The position numbers were made by a program, and so were the translations under genes. Source: Aquabacterium sp. A3 (lineage in GTDB: Bacteria > Pseudomonadota > Gammaproteobacteria > Burkholderiales > Burkholderiaceae_C). Taken from it: 64,000 bases of DNA. Each line of letters begins with the position of its first letter. Positions within the stretch are counted from its first letter, which is position 1. This document shows, in pieces, positions 17,934-25,692 of the stretch. Location: NCBI RefSeq assembly GCF_038069945.1, contig NZ_JBBPEV010000006.1, positions 90,504 to 154,503 of the forward strand. The letters run 5' to 3'. A model generated the notes under the pieces. The model worked only from the letters and a program-made list of their open reading frames with translations. It made no database searches and was not told the origin of the DNA.

Positions 17934-18815
17934 CTATGGCGCCAGCGACTGAAAAAACGTCGCCGTGACCTCATCCGCCGGAAAGAAGGTCTCGATGCGC
18001 AACTCGTCGGTGGTCACGTCTTGCGCCGTGCCGAAGGTGCTCAGCAGGCTGAAGACGCGCAAGGTGAGGTCACCAAGCGCCATTTCCACGTTGACCGTGG
18101 GCGTGAGCGGCGCCACCGCGCCACCCTGGGGCTTGGAGGCCTTGCCCAGACCCGCCATGGCCACCAGATCCTGGTGCAGTGCGCGCAAGGCCTCGTCCAT
18201 CGGGGCGGCCACCATCTCGCGTTGCAGGCGCTCCAGCATGTGCGGCGCCACCTGCTCCCAGTTGCGCACCAGCGGGCGCAAGCCCTGGGGATGGAAGCTC
18301 AAGCGCAGCACATTCTGCCGACCGCTGGGGTCCACGCGCTGCCACACCTCGTCCGGCGGGCCCAACACGGCCATGAGGCGTTCAGCGGCCTGGTTGCGCA
18401 GCAGCGTGTTCCATTGCCGATCCAGCACGATGGCGGGATACGGCTCGTGGTGCTTCAAGGTGAGCTCCAGAGCACGGCGCACGCTGGCCATGTCGTCATC
18501 ACTGAGCGTGCGATGCTCGAACACCGGCGCAAAGCCGCCCGCGTGCAACAAGAGGTTGCGTTCGCGCAGGGGCAGGTCCAACGCTTGAGCCAGGTCCAGC
18601 AACAACGCTCGGCTGGGCCGTGCACGACCCGACTCGACGAAGCTCAGGTGTCGCTGCGACACGCCGGCGGCCAGGGCCAACTCCAACTGCGGCAAGCGCC
18701 GCAACTGTCGCCAAGCCTTGAGCAGCGAAGGCAAGGACGCCTCTGCCCGGGATGGCGGCACGGTCGGGAGTTCGGGCGCAGTCAGCATGAGCCCATTCTG
18801 GCGCAGCCACATCAT
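17934..18815 (-). CDS. XRE-family regulator with MmyB-type ligand-binding domain
   Basis: A ~285-293-residue regulator. An N-terminal Cro/C1 helix-turn-helix (LELALAAGVSQRHLSFVESG) is followed by RARPSRALLLDLAQAL and the MmyB-like domain (DRQWNTLLRNQAAERLM, LRLSFHPQGLRP), thought to bind fatty acids or other small hydrophobic ligands in related proteins. ATG codons at 18815 and 18788 are both possible; the latter trims nine residues ahead of the HTH. Divergent from the small membrane protein at 18918. Target genes unknown. Confidence 0.85.
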   Translation of the reverse strand: MMWLRQNGLMLTAPELPTVPPSRAEASLPSLLKAWRQLRRLPQLELALAAGVSQRHLSFVESGRARPSRALLLDLAQALDLPLRERNLLLHAGGFAPVFEHRTLSDDDMASVRRALELTLKHHEPYPAIVLDRQWNTLLRNQAAERLMAVLGPPDEVWQRVDPSGRQNVLRLSFHPQGLRPLVRNWEQVAPHMLERLQREMVAAPMDEALRALHQDLVAMAGLGKASKPQGGAVAPLTPTVNVEMALGDLTLRVFSLLSTFGTAQDVTTDELRIETFFPADEVTATFFQSLAP

Positions 18816-18825
18816 GCCGTCGATG

Positions 18826-18836
18826 ACCTGGCAGGT
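18826..18836. promoter_or_regulatory. Short palindrome upstream of the XRE regulator
   Basis: ACCTG-G-CAGGT lies 11 bp upstream of the regulator start, inside the 102-bp divergent promoter region. Placement fits an autoregulatory operator; the motif is short. Confidence 0.3.
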
Positions 18837-18917
18837 AATTGATGACCGGCTCGACCGTGCCTAGATTGGATGGCGTGCTCAACCCGGGGCCGACACCGTC
18901 CCGCTGAAAGGACCGTC

Positions 18918-19238
18918 ATGAACCTGCGTCAACTCATCATCGCGGCCGCATTGCTGGCCTTCACCGCCTTCTCTCTGGTTGTCGTCGGCGAGGTGGGCTA
19001 CATCGGCCTCTGGCAGGCCGGCCTGGCGTCCAAGGCCACGCTGCAAATCCTGCTGGACCTGTGCATCGCCTGTGGGCTGGGCGGCTTGTGGCTGCTCGGT
19101 GATGCCCAACGGCGGGGCGTGACCCCCTGGCCATGGCTGCTGGCCGTGCTCACCCTGGGCTCCATCGGCTTGCTGGCCTACCTGTTCATGCGCGAACGCG
19201 ATGCCACGCCTGAAGCCGCACCCCATGCAACCCCATGA
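18918..19238 (+). CDS. DUF2834-like small membrane protein
   Basis: A 106-residue protein with three predicted membrane helices (about 5-25, 40-60 and 72-90) and a short polar tail. The pattern LLDLCIACGLGGLWLLGDAQRRG matches the DUF2834 family as I remember it; function unknown. A GAAAGGA ribosome binding site precedes the ATG at 18918. The next membrane protein starts 19 bp after its stop, so they are probably co-transcribed, under a promoter facing the XRE regulator. Confidence 0.75.
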   Translation: MNLRQLIIAAALLAFTAFSLVVVGEVGYIGLWQAGLASKATLQILLDLCIACGLGGLWLLGDAQRRGVTPWPWLLAVLTLGSIGLLAYLFMRERDATPEAAPHATP

Positions 19239-19257
19239 TCTGTTCACCGAGCCCACC

Positions 19258-19635
19258 ATGCGCCACCTCGTCACCACCTGCCTGCTGATCGTGGGCCTCA
19301 TCCACCTCATGCCCCTGGCGGGCGTGCTTGGGGCCGAGCGCCTGGCCGGGCTCTATGGCTTGCCTGCCCGCCTGCTGGAGGACCCCAACCTGGTCATCCT
19401 GATGCGCCATCGGGCGGTGCTGTTCGGGCTGTTGGGTGGCTTCCTGCTGCTGGCGGCGTTTCGGCCAAACTTGCAGGCCATCGCCTTGGTGATGGGGTTC
19501 GCCAGCGTGCTGTCCTTTCTGGGGCTGGCATGGAGTGCTGGGCCTCACAACGCGGCGATCGGTCGCGTGGTCACCGCCGACCTGATCGCGCTGCTGGCCC
19601 TGATCGTGGGTGGCGGAGCGCGGCTGCTGCGTTGA
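19258..19635 (+). CDS. Small integral membrane protein of unknown function
   Basis: A 125-residue protein with four hydrophobic segments (about 5-22, 45-65, 70-88 and 98-120) and a conserved-looking LMRHRAVLFGLLGGFLL segment. Similar proteins occur widely in proteobacteria without assigned function. The start at 19258 was preferred because the first helix then begins at residue 4; upstream ATGs at 19201 and 19225 overlap the preceding gene. Confidence 0.68.
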   Translation: MRHLVTTCLLIVGLIHLMPLAGVLGAERLAGLYGLPARLLEDPNLVILMRHRAVLFGLLGGFLLLAAFRPNLQAIALVMGFASVLSFLGLAWSAGPHNAAIGRVVTADLIALLALIVGGGARLLR

Positions 19636-19704
19636 GTGAGGCCTAAAATCCGGCCCCTTTGACACGCATTGCCACGCCCCACACGGGGCGGCCCCACGGG
19701 CACC

Positions 19705-20538
19705 ATGAACATCACCGTCAGCGAAGAACTCAAGGCCTACATCGACCCACTGACCCCCGACGAGCACGAGGCGCTGGAGCGCAGCCTGCTCGCCGAAGGC
19801 TGCCGGGATGCTTTGGTGCTGTGGGGCGAGCTGCTGATCGACGGGCACAACCGGTATGGCATCTGCCAGAAACACGGTATTCCGTTTCAGACGGTGCAGC
19901 ATCCGCACTTCAAGTCGATGGACGACGTGCACCTGTGGATGATCGACCAGCACCTGGGTCGGCGCAGCGTGTCGGACTTCCAGCGGGGTGTGCTGGCCCT
20001 GCGCAAGCGCGAGATCCTGGCGCAGCGCAAGGCGCAGCAGGCGGAGGCCCGTTCAGGCGAGGCGGCAGGGGCCTCAACACCTGACACGACGTCGGACACC
20101 CCGGACACGCCCACCACCGAGGCCCCGGCCCTGAAGAGCCGCGCCGACATCGCACGCGCCGCACGCCTGAGTGCCAACCAGGTGGTGATGATCGAGAAGA
20201 TCCAGACCCAGGCGGTGCCGGAGCTGGTCGAGGCCGTGAAGCAAGGCACCATCAGCCTCAATGCGGCGGCGGCCGTGGCCTCGCTGCCCGCCGACGAGCA
20301 GAAGGCCGCAGCCGTGGCGGGCAAGGACGAACTCAAACAGGCGGCCAAGCGGGTGCGCGAGGTGAAGCGCAAAGCCAGCCCCACGGCCGACGCCGCGCCG
20401 CACGATGAGGCCTCAGCGGCCGCCAAGGCCACCGATGCGGTGGATGAGCTGCAGACCCTGCGCCAGCGGGTGGCCGAGCTGACCGCCGAGAACGAGCATC
20501 TGCGTGCCCAACTGGCCCTGCTGCGGGCCACGGCCTGA
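19705..20538 (+). CDS. ParB-like nuclease-fold protein (orphan)
   Basis: A 277-residue protein. The N-terminal ~70 residues resemble the ParB/Srx fold (LTPDEHEALERSLLAEG, LLIDGHNRYGICQKHG, comparable to the DGHHRY-type box). Residues ~135-190 could hold a helix-turn-helix (IARAARLSANQVVMIEKI), with an Ala/Pro/Thr-rich linker before it and a probable coiled coil at 245-275. No parA or parS-like cluster is nearby, so chromosome partition is unlikely. A role as a regulator or domesticated plasmid protein is inference. Confidence 0.75.
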   Translation: MNITVSEELKAYIDPLTPDEHEALERSLLAEGCRDALVLWGELLIDGHNRYGICQKHGIPFQTVQHPHFKSMDDVHLWMIDQHLGRRSVSDFQRGVLALRKREILAQRKAQQAEARSGEAAGASTPDTTSDTPDTPTTEAPALKSRADIARAARLSANQVVMIEKIQTQAVPELVEAVKQGTISLNAAAAVASLPADEQKAAAVAGKDELKQAAKRVREVKRKASPTADAAPHDEASAAAKATDAVDELQTLRQRVAELTAENEHLRAQLALLRATA

Positions 20539-20558
20539 TGATCGCGCCGGGAACCCTC

Positions 20559-20573
20559 GGCGCTCAGAGCGCC
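20559..20573. terminator. Short hairpin between parB-like gene and rpe
   Basis: GGCGCT-CAG-AGCGCC, a 6-bp perfect stem between two convergent genes. No T-run, so weak evidence. Confidence 0.35.
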
Positions 20574-20574
20574 A

Positions 20575-21258
20575 TCAACCCTTGAGTTGAGCCCGCATGG
20601 CGTCGATGACGGCCTTGTAATCGGGCTGGCCGAAGATGGCCGAGCCGGCCACGAAGGTGTCGGCGCCGGCATCGGCCACGCGGCGGATGTTGTCCACCTT
20701 GATGCCGCCGTCCACCTCCAGGCGGATGTCACGCCCCGAAGCGTCGATGATCTTGCGCACCTGCTCGCACTTGCGCAGCGTGCTGTCGATGAAGCTCTGG
20801 CCCCCGAAGCCGGGGTTCACGCTCATCAGCAGCACCACGTCGACCTTGTCGAGCACCCACTCCAGCACGTCCACCGGGGTGGCGGGGTTGAACACCAGGC
20901 CGGCCTGGATGCCTTCGGCCTTGATGAGTTGCAGGGTGCGGTCCACGTGGGTAGAAGCGTCGGGATGGAAGGTGACGATGTCGGCGCCCGATTTGGCAAA
21001 GGCCGTGGCCAGCGCGTCCACCGGTTGCACCATCAGGTGCACGTCGATGGGCACCTTCGTGCCGTCTGCCTTGACCGAATGCTTGCGCAGGGCCTGGCAC
21101 ACCATGGGCCCGAAGGTCAGGTTGGGCACGTAATGGTTGTCCATCACGTCGAAGTGGATCCAGTCGGCGCCAGCGTCGATCACGTGGCGCACCTCTTCGC
21201 CCAAACGGGCAAAGTCGGCCGAGAGGATGCTGGGGGCGATGCGGAAGGTGCGCGACAT
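20575..21258 (-). CDS. rpe: Ribulose-phosphate 3-epimerase
   Basis: A 227-residue TIM-barrel enzyme interconverting ribulose 5-phosphate and xylulose 5-phosphate. Hallmarks are [14 protein letters not shown] at the N-terminus, [17 protein letters not shown] (metal His/Asp), [17 protein letters not shown], and EVDGGI near the end. The start at 21258 gives the standard length; the much longer open frame upstream is antisense to apaG and the next gene. Divergent from apaG by 105 bp. Confidence 0.96.
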   Translation of the reverse strand: MSRTFRIAPSILSADFARLGEEVRHVIDAGADWIHFDVMDNHYVPNLTFGPMVCQALRKHSVKADGTKVPIDVHLMVQPVDALATAFAKSGADIVTFHPDASTHVDRTLQLIKAEGIQAGLVFNPATPVDVLEWVLDKVDVVLLMSVNPGFGGQSFIDSTLRKCEQVRKIIDASGRDIRLEVDGGIKVDNIRRVADAGADTFVAGSAIFGQPDYKAVIDAMRAQLKG

Positions 21259-21363
21259 GATGAGGGGGGCGGTGGACCGCGCCAAGTTCAAGCAGAACGC
21301 CATTGTAGGAAAAGGCGCAGGGTGAGCCAGCAGGCTGCGCCGCAAATGCCTAGAATGCGCCGC

Positions 21364-21738
21364 ATGAGCCTTGCCAAATTCAGCTGCTCGGTGCAGCCCC
21401 GCTACCTGGAGGAGCAGAGCAACCCTGCTGCCCACGAATACGCCTTCGCGTACACGGTCACCATCGTGAACGCGGGCGATGTGGCGGCGCAGTTGATCGG
21501 GCGGCGCTGGCTGATCACCGACGCCACCGGCAAGGAAGAAGAGGTGCGGGGCCTGGGGGTGGTGGGCCAACAACCGTTCCTGAGGCCGGGCGAGCGCTTC
21601 GAGTACACCAGCTGGACGCGCCTGGACACCCCTCACGGCGTCATGGAAGGCACGTATTACTGCATGACCGAAGACGCCCGCGCGTTCGAGGCGCCCATCG
21701 ACGCCTTTGTGCTGGGCCGCGCCCAGTCGCTGCATTGA
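21364..21738 (+). CDS. apaG: ApaG-type Co2+/Mg2+ efflux-associated protein
   Basis: A 124-residue immunoglobulin-like fold protein. It carries the conserved [25 protein letters not shown] block and [21 protein letters not shown]. ApaG is linked genetically to Co2+ resistance; its biochemical role is not settled. The ATG at 21364 gives the family length. It is followed 3 bp later by the COG4389 membrane protein gene, so the two are likely one transcript. Confidence 0.95.
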   Translation: MSLAKFSCSVQPRYLEEQSNPAAHEYAFAYTVTIVNAGDVAAQLIGRRWLITDATGKEEEVRGLGVVGQQPFLRPGERFEYTSWTRLDTPHGVMEGTYYCMTEDARAFEAPIDAFVLGRAQSLH

Positions 21739-21741
21739 CCC

Positions 21742-23943
21742 ATGGGCATCGTCTCGACCTTGATGGCGCCCCTGACGCGCCAGACGTGGTGGCCGCGCCC
21801 GGGCAACGGCTTTGAGCTGGAGCCCTTCCTGGACGCCGCTGAGCGTTGCGACTGCTCGGTGGAGCGCCATGTCTGGCTGATCCGCCTGATCGACTGGATA
21901 CGCCGGGGTGAACCCCTGACGGGCACGCGCCTGGTGCTGCGGCAACTGGAGCAGGATCCGGCCCGCCGTGCGCGCGTGGTGGGCCTGCTGGCCCGCTTCT
22001 GGCAGGACGTGGACGTGGCCGCCCTGCTGGCCGATTACGGCTTCTCGCCGCGCACCTCGTTCCTCAACGAGCTGGGCGAGCGCCTGCGGCGGCGCATGAT
22101 CCCCCTGAGCCCGGAGACGCATGACCTGGGCATGCTGTTTCACCTGCTGTTTGACCACCCGGACGACCTGCTGTGGCTGCAGCGCCTGGACGAGGACACC
22201 CTGGCCAGCCTGGGCGCGCTGTGGACCGAGGTGATGGCACTGGCCTATGCGCTCGAAGAAGGCCAGGAGCGCCGCCGCCTGCCCCTGACATGGCGCGGCC
22301 CCTTCTTTGACGGCATGTTCTACCTGGCCACGCAGATCCGGGCGGCGGGGTTCTCCACCCAGTTTCGCTCGCGCATGGGGGTGCGGCTGGATGCCGACTT
22401 CGAGGTGGAGTTGCTGGCGGCCGAGCGCCGCTCGCACGACGAAAGCGTGCGTCAGGCCTTTCGACAGCTGGGTCACGTGACCGAGCGCGTGCACGACATG
22501 GCCCTGGCCCATGTCGAAGCCGGTGGCACGCCGGGCAAGTGGCCGGCGGCCATGCTGCAGGAGGCGCAGTACCTGCGGCTGCTGCTGGACCGCTGCGCCG
22601 AGGGGGCCCGGGGCCTGCACGGCCACCTGGAAGAGCACGGCATCTCGGTCGATCTGGTGTTCCAGATCGACCAGTTGTGCGAACGCTGCCGACGCCTGGA
22701 GATGTTGCTGGACGTCGTGCTGGCGCCCAAGCCGGGTGGCGCCATCCGCCACCTGCTGATCGAGCTGGTGACCGTGGGCGTGGCCCGGCGCAGCGTGCGC
22801 GCCCTGTTCAGGCAACACACCTCGCAACTGGCCCGCAAGGTGGCCGAACGCAGCGCCGCATCAGGCGAGCACTACATCACCCGCGACTGGCCAGAGTACC
22901 GTCGCATGCTGCGCAGCGCGGCCGGCGGTGGCGCGGTGATGGCGGCCACCACCTTCATCAAGTTCGGCATCGGGGCCTTGGCGGCCTCACCGTTCTGGCT
23001 GGGCATGGCCGCCGGACTGAACTACGCCCTGAGCTTCGTGGCCGTGCAGCTGCTGCACTTCACGGTGGCCACCAAACAGCCCGCCATGACGGCGCCGGCC
23101 ATGGCCGCCAAACTGGCCGACGTGCAGGCCGATGAGGCGGTGGAGGGCTTTGTGGACGAGGTGGCCAACCTGATGCGCTCTCAGGTGGCGGGCATCGTGG
23201 GCAACATGGTGGCCGTGGCACCCCTGGTGCTGGGCGTGCAGTGGCTGGCGTGGTGGCTGGGGGGCGCGCCGGTGGTCGATCAGGAAACGGCCCGCCATGT
23301 GCTTGAGAAGATGACCTTGCTGGGCCCCACGCTGTTTTACGCGGCGTTCACCGGCGTGCTGCTGTTCTCATCGAGCATGATCGCCGGCTGGGCCGAAAAC
23401 GCCTTCGTGCTGCACCAGATGGACAGCGCCATGCAGTGGAACCCGCGCATACGGGCCTGGCTGGGCGTGGCCCGCACGGCCAAGTGGGCCCGCTGGTGGC
23501 GCCAGAACATCTCGGGGCTGGCCGCCAACGTGTCGCTGGGCTTCATGCTGGGCGTGGTGCCCGTGATCGCCAGCTTCCTGGCCTTGCCCCTGGACGTGCG
23601 CCACGTGACCCTGTCCACCGGACAGGTGGCCGCCGCGCTGGGGGCCTTGGGCACCGACGTGCTGCGCGAGCCGGGCTTTTGGTGGTGCGTCGTGGCCCTG
23701 CCCCTGACGGGCATGCTCAACGTGGGCGTGAGCTTCGTGATGGCGCTGCGCGTGGCCATCCGGTCACGGGGCGTCAAGGTCAAGGACCGCGCGCGCCTGA
23801 ACGCCGCCATCTGGACGCGCGTGCGGCGTCATCCCTTGAGCTTCTTCTTGCCCCCCTCGGGGGCAGGCGCGGCGGCCGAGGCATCGACACCGGCCTTGCC
23901 CTCGCCCTCGGCCGACGACGCCCCGCCTTCCGACAAATCCTGA
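21742..23943 (+). CDS. Large membrane protein annotated elsewhere as 'site-specific recombinase' (COG4389/Gcr family)
   Basis: A 733-residue protein. The N-terminal ~400 residues are soluble and helical, rich in charged residues. The C-terminal ~300 hold several strong hydrophobic segments (for example [60 protein letters not shown]). It matches the family usually labelled site-specific recombinase, but no serine or tyrosine recombinase motif is seen and the topology is that of a membrane protein. In related genomes it commonly neighbours apaG and mltA, which suggests an envelope role. Its 3' end overlaps the antisense small gene at 23829. Confidence 0.82.
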   Translation: MGIVSTLMAPLTRQTWWPRPGNGFELEPFLDAAERCDCSVERHVWLIRLIDWIRRGEPLTGTRLVLRQLEQDPARRARVVGLLARFWQDVDVAALLADYGFSPRTSFLNELGERLRRRMIPLSPETHDLGMLFHLLFDHPDDLLWLQRLDEDTLASLGALWTEVMALAYALEEGQERRRLPLTWRGPFFDGMFYLATQIRAAGFSTQFRSRMGVRLDADFEVELLAAERRSHDESVRQAFRQLGHVTERVHDMALAHVEAGGTPGKWPAAMLQEAQYLRLLLDRCAEGARGLHGHLEEHGISVDLVFQIDQLCERCRRLEMLLDVVLAPKPGGAIRHLLIELVTVGVARRSVRALFRQHTSQLARKVAERSAASGEHYITRDWPEYRRMLRSAAGGGAVMAATTFIKFGIGALAASPFWLGMAAGLNYALSFVAVQLLHFTVATKQPAMTAPAMAAKLADVQADEAVEGFVDEVANLMRSQVAGIVGNMVAVAPLVLGVQWLAWWLGGAPVVDQETARHVLEKMTLLGPTLFYAAFTGVLLFSSSMIAGWAENAFVLHQMDSAMQWNPRIRAWLGVARTAKWARWWRQNISGLAANVSLGFMLGVVPVIASFLALPLDVRHVTLSTGQVAAALGALGTDVLREPGFWWCVVALPLTGMLNVGVSFVMALRVAIRSRGVKVKDRARLNAAIWTRVRRHPLSFFLPPSGAGAAAEASTPALPSPSADDAPPSDKS

Positions 23944-24050
23944 TCGTCCAGCCCAGGCTCGCCCCGGCGGCGGCCGGAAAACATGGTCCACCAGACCAGG
24001 AACAACAAGACGGCCAGGGCCGCCAAGGCTTCAAGCACAATCAACCACAT
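23829..24050 (-). CDS. Small single-pass membrane protein
   Basis: A 73-residue protein: one transmembrane helix (residues ~2-22, VLEALAALAVLLFLVWW), then MFSGRRRGEP and a charged Glu/Asp/Ala-rich cytoplasmic tail ending KKKLKG. I recall similar short proteins at this position in Burkholderiales, of unknown function. Its 3' half is antisense to the end of the preceding gene (115 bp shared), and its start codon overlaps the divergent mltA start. Evidence for expression is indirect. Confidence 0.55.
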   Translation of the reverse strand: MWLIVLEALAALAVLLFLVWWTMFSGRRRGEPGLDDQDLSEGGASSAEGEGKAGVDASAAAPAPEGGKKKLKG

Positions 24051-24051
24051 G

Positions 24052-25302
24052 ATGCTCTCTGGTGTAGATGGACAACCCGCCCGACGGGCCGCCGGCTGGC
24101 TGGCCCTCGCCTTGATTGTAGGCAGCCTGGCCGGTTGCGGCAGTTGGCTGCACCTGCCCCGCGCGCCTGAAGCGCCTCGGGCCCGGCCTGCGCCCACGGC
24201 GCCACCCACCGGGCCCCTGGCCGACGGCAGCGTGCAGCGCACCAAATCGCGCTGGGTGCCCGCGCAGTGGGCCGACCTGCCGGGCTGGCAGACCGACCCC
24301 GTGAGCGACTGGTGGCCCGCCCTGCACCGGGGGTGTGCCCGCCCGGCCCACCCCGACTGGACGGCCTTGTGCACCGAGGTGCGGCGGCTGGGGCCGCAAT
24401 GGGGGGCCCAGATGGGCGACGATCTGCTGCGCCAGTGGGTGCAGTCGCAGTTGAGCCCGTGGCGGGTTGAAGGGCCGGATGGCCAGGTGCAAGGCCTGCT
24501 GACCGGTTATTTCGAGCCCCTGCTGGAAGGGCGACGCCAGCCCACCGGGCGGTTTGTGCACCCGCTGTACCGCGCCCCGGCCGACCTGGCCACCCGCCGC
24601 CCGCACTACACCCGGGCCGAACTGGAACAGTTGCCCCAGGCCCGCGCCGACCTGCAAGGGCGCGAGCTGGTCTACCTGGCCGACCCGCTGGACGTGCTGC
24701 TGATCCAGGTGCAGGGCTCTGGCCGCGTGATCCTGGCCGATGAGCCCGATGCCCAGGGCCAGCCCACCGTGGTGCGCATGGCCTTTGCCGGTCACAACGA
24801 TCAGCCTTATGCCTCGGTGGCCCGGTGGCTGGTGGACCAGGGCGCCTTCACGCTGGACCAGGCCTCCTGGCAGGCCATCCGGGCGTGGGCCGAGCGCAAC
24901 CCTGCCCGGGTGCCCGAAATGATGCGGGCCAACCCACGGGTGGTGTATTTCAAGGAAGAGGTGCTGCGCGACCCGAACGTGGGCCCTGCCGGCGCACAAG
25001 GGGTGCCGTTGACCCCGGGACGCTCGATCGCCGTGGACCGCGACAGCATCCCCCTGGGCACCCCCGTGTGGATGGACAGCACCCTGCCCCAGAACTGGAG
25101 CAGCCTGCCGCTGCCGGTCAAGTACCTGCGACGGCTGGTGATGGCGCAAGACACGGGCGGGGCCATCCTGGGCGCCGTGCGGGCCGATTTTTTCTGGGGC
25201 TGGGGCGATGAGGCCCTGGGCGCTGCCGGCAAGACCAAGCAGCCGCTGGCCCTGTGGGCCTTGTGGCCGCAGGGACGCACCCCCGACCGCCTGGCGCGCT
25301 GA
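24052..25302 (+). CDS. mltA: Membrane-bound lytic murein transglycosylase A
   Basis: A ~416-residue outer-membrane lipoprotein that degrades peptidoglycan to anhydromuropeptides. The lipobox is VGSLAGC near residue 28. The MltA barrel contains LTGYFEPLLEG, DPLDVLLIQVQGSGR and, in the C-terminal 3D domain, LTPGRSIAVDRDSIPLGTPV and AQDTGGAILG with the catalytic Asp. ATGs at 24049 and 24052 are both in frame; no clear ribosome binding site is present. The stop shares TGATCA with the stop of the convergent response regulator. Confidence 0.92.
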   Translation: MLSGVDGQPARRAAGWLALALIVGSLAGCGSWLHLPRAPEAPRARPAPTAPPTGPLADGSVQRTKSRWVPAQWADLPGWQTDPVSDWWPALHRGCARPAHPDWTALCTEVRRLGPQWGAQMGDDLLRQWVQSQLSPWRVEGPDGQVQGLLTGYFEPLLEGRRQPTGRFVHPLYRAPADLATRRPHYTRAELEQLPQARADLQGRELVYLADPLDVLLIQVQGSGRVILADEPDAQGQPTVVRMAFAGHNDQPYASVARWLVDQGAFTLDQASWQAIRAWAERNPARVPEMMRANPRVVYFKEEVLRDPNVGPAGAQGVPLTPGRSIAVDRDSIPLGTPVWMDSTLPQNWSSLPLPVKYLRRLVMAQDTGGAILGAVRADFFWGWGDEALGAAGKTKQPLALWALWPQGRTPDRLAR

Positions 25303-25692
25303 TCAGCCGGGCAGGAAGTTCAGCACCTGCCGGGCAAACTGGCCGACATCGATGGGCTTGGCGATGTAGCCATCGCAGCCCGCCGCGCGCATCTTCTGCT
25401 CGTCGCCTTTCATGGCGTAGGCCGTGAAGGCCACCACCGGCAGGGCCTGCCACCGCTCATCGGCCTTGAGTTCGCTCACGAAGCTCAGGCCGTCCACCCC
25501 GGGCAGCTGAATGTCCAGCAGCACCAGGTCCGGCGCATGGTGGTGCAGCACCAGCCTGGCCGAGGGCACGTCATGGGCGCCGTGCACGTCACATCCGGCC
25601 GCTTCCAGCAGAAAGCTGGCCAGCTCCAGGTTCATCGCGTTGTCGTCCACGATCAACACCCGCGTGGACATCGGCTGGGGCGACGGGCTCAT
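25303..25692 (-). CDS. Single-domain CheY-like response regulator
   Basis: A 129-residue receiver domain without an output domain. The acidic pocket is in VLIVDDNAMN, the phosphoacceptor Asp in LVLLDIQLPGVDG, the switch Thr in VAFTAYAMKGDE, and the Lys in YIAKPIDVGQF. It overlaps the stop of the hybrid kinase gene by 4 bp (ATGA), so it is co-translated and probably receives phosphate from that kinase. The AMKGDEQKM segment is typical of receivers acting with hybrid kinases. Confidence 0.92.
   Translation of the reverse strand: MSPSPQPMSTRVLIVDDNAMNLELASFLLEAAGCDVHGAHDVPSARLVLHHHAPDLVLLDIQLPGVDGLSFVSELKADERWQALPVVAFTAYAMKGDEQKMRAAGCDGYIAKPIDVGQFARQVLNFLPG

Noticed and set aside
21742-23943. 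Evidence for an integrative element from the 'site-specific recombinase' family name
   Set aside because: The protein has no recombinase motif and neighbours are housekeeping genes; no attachment sites seen.
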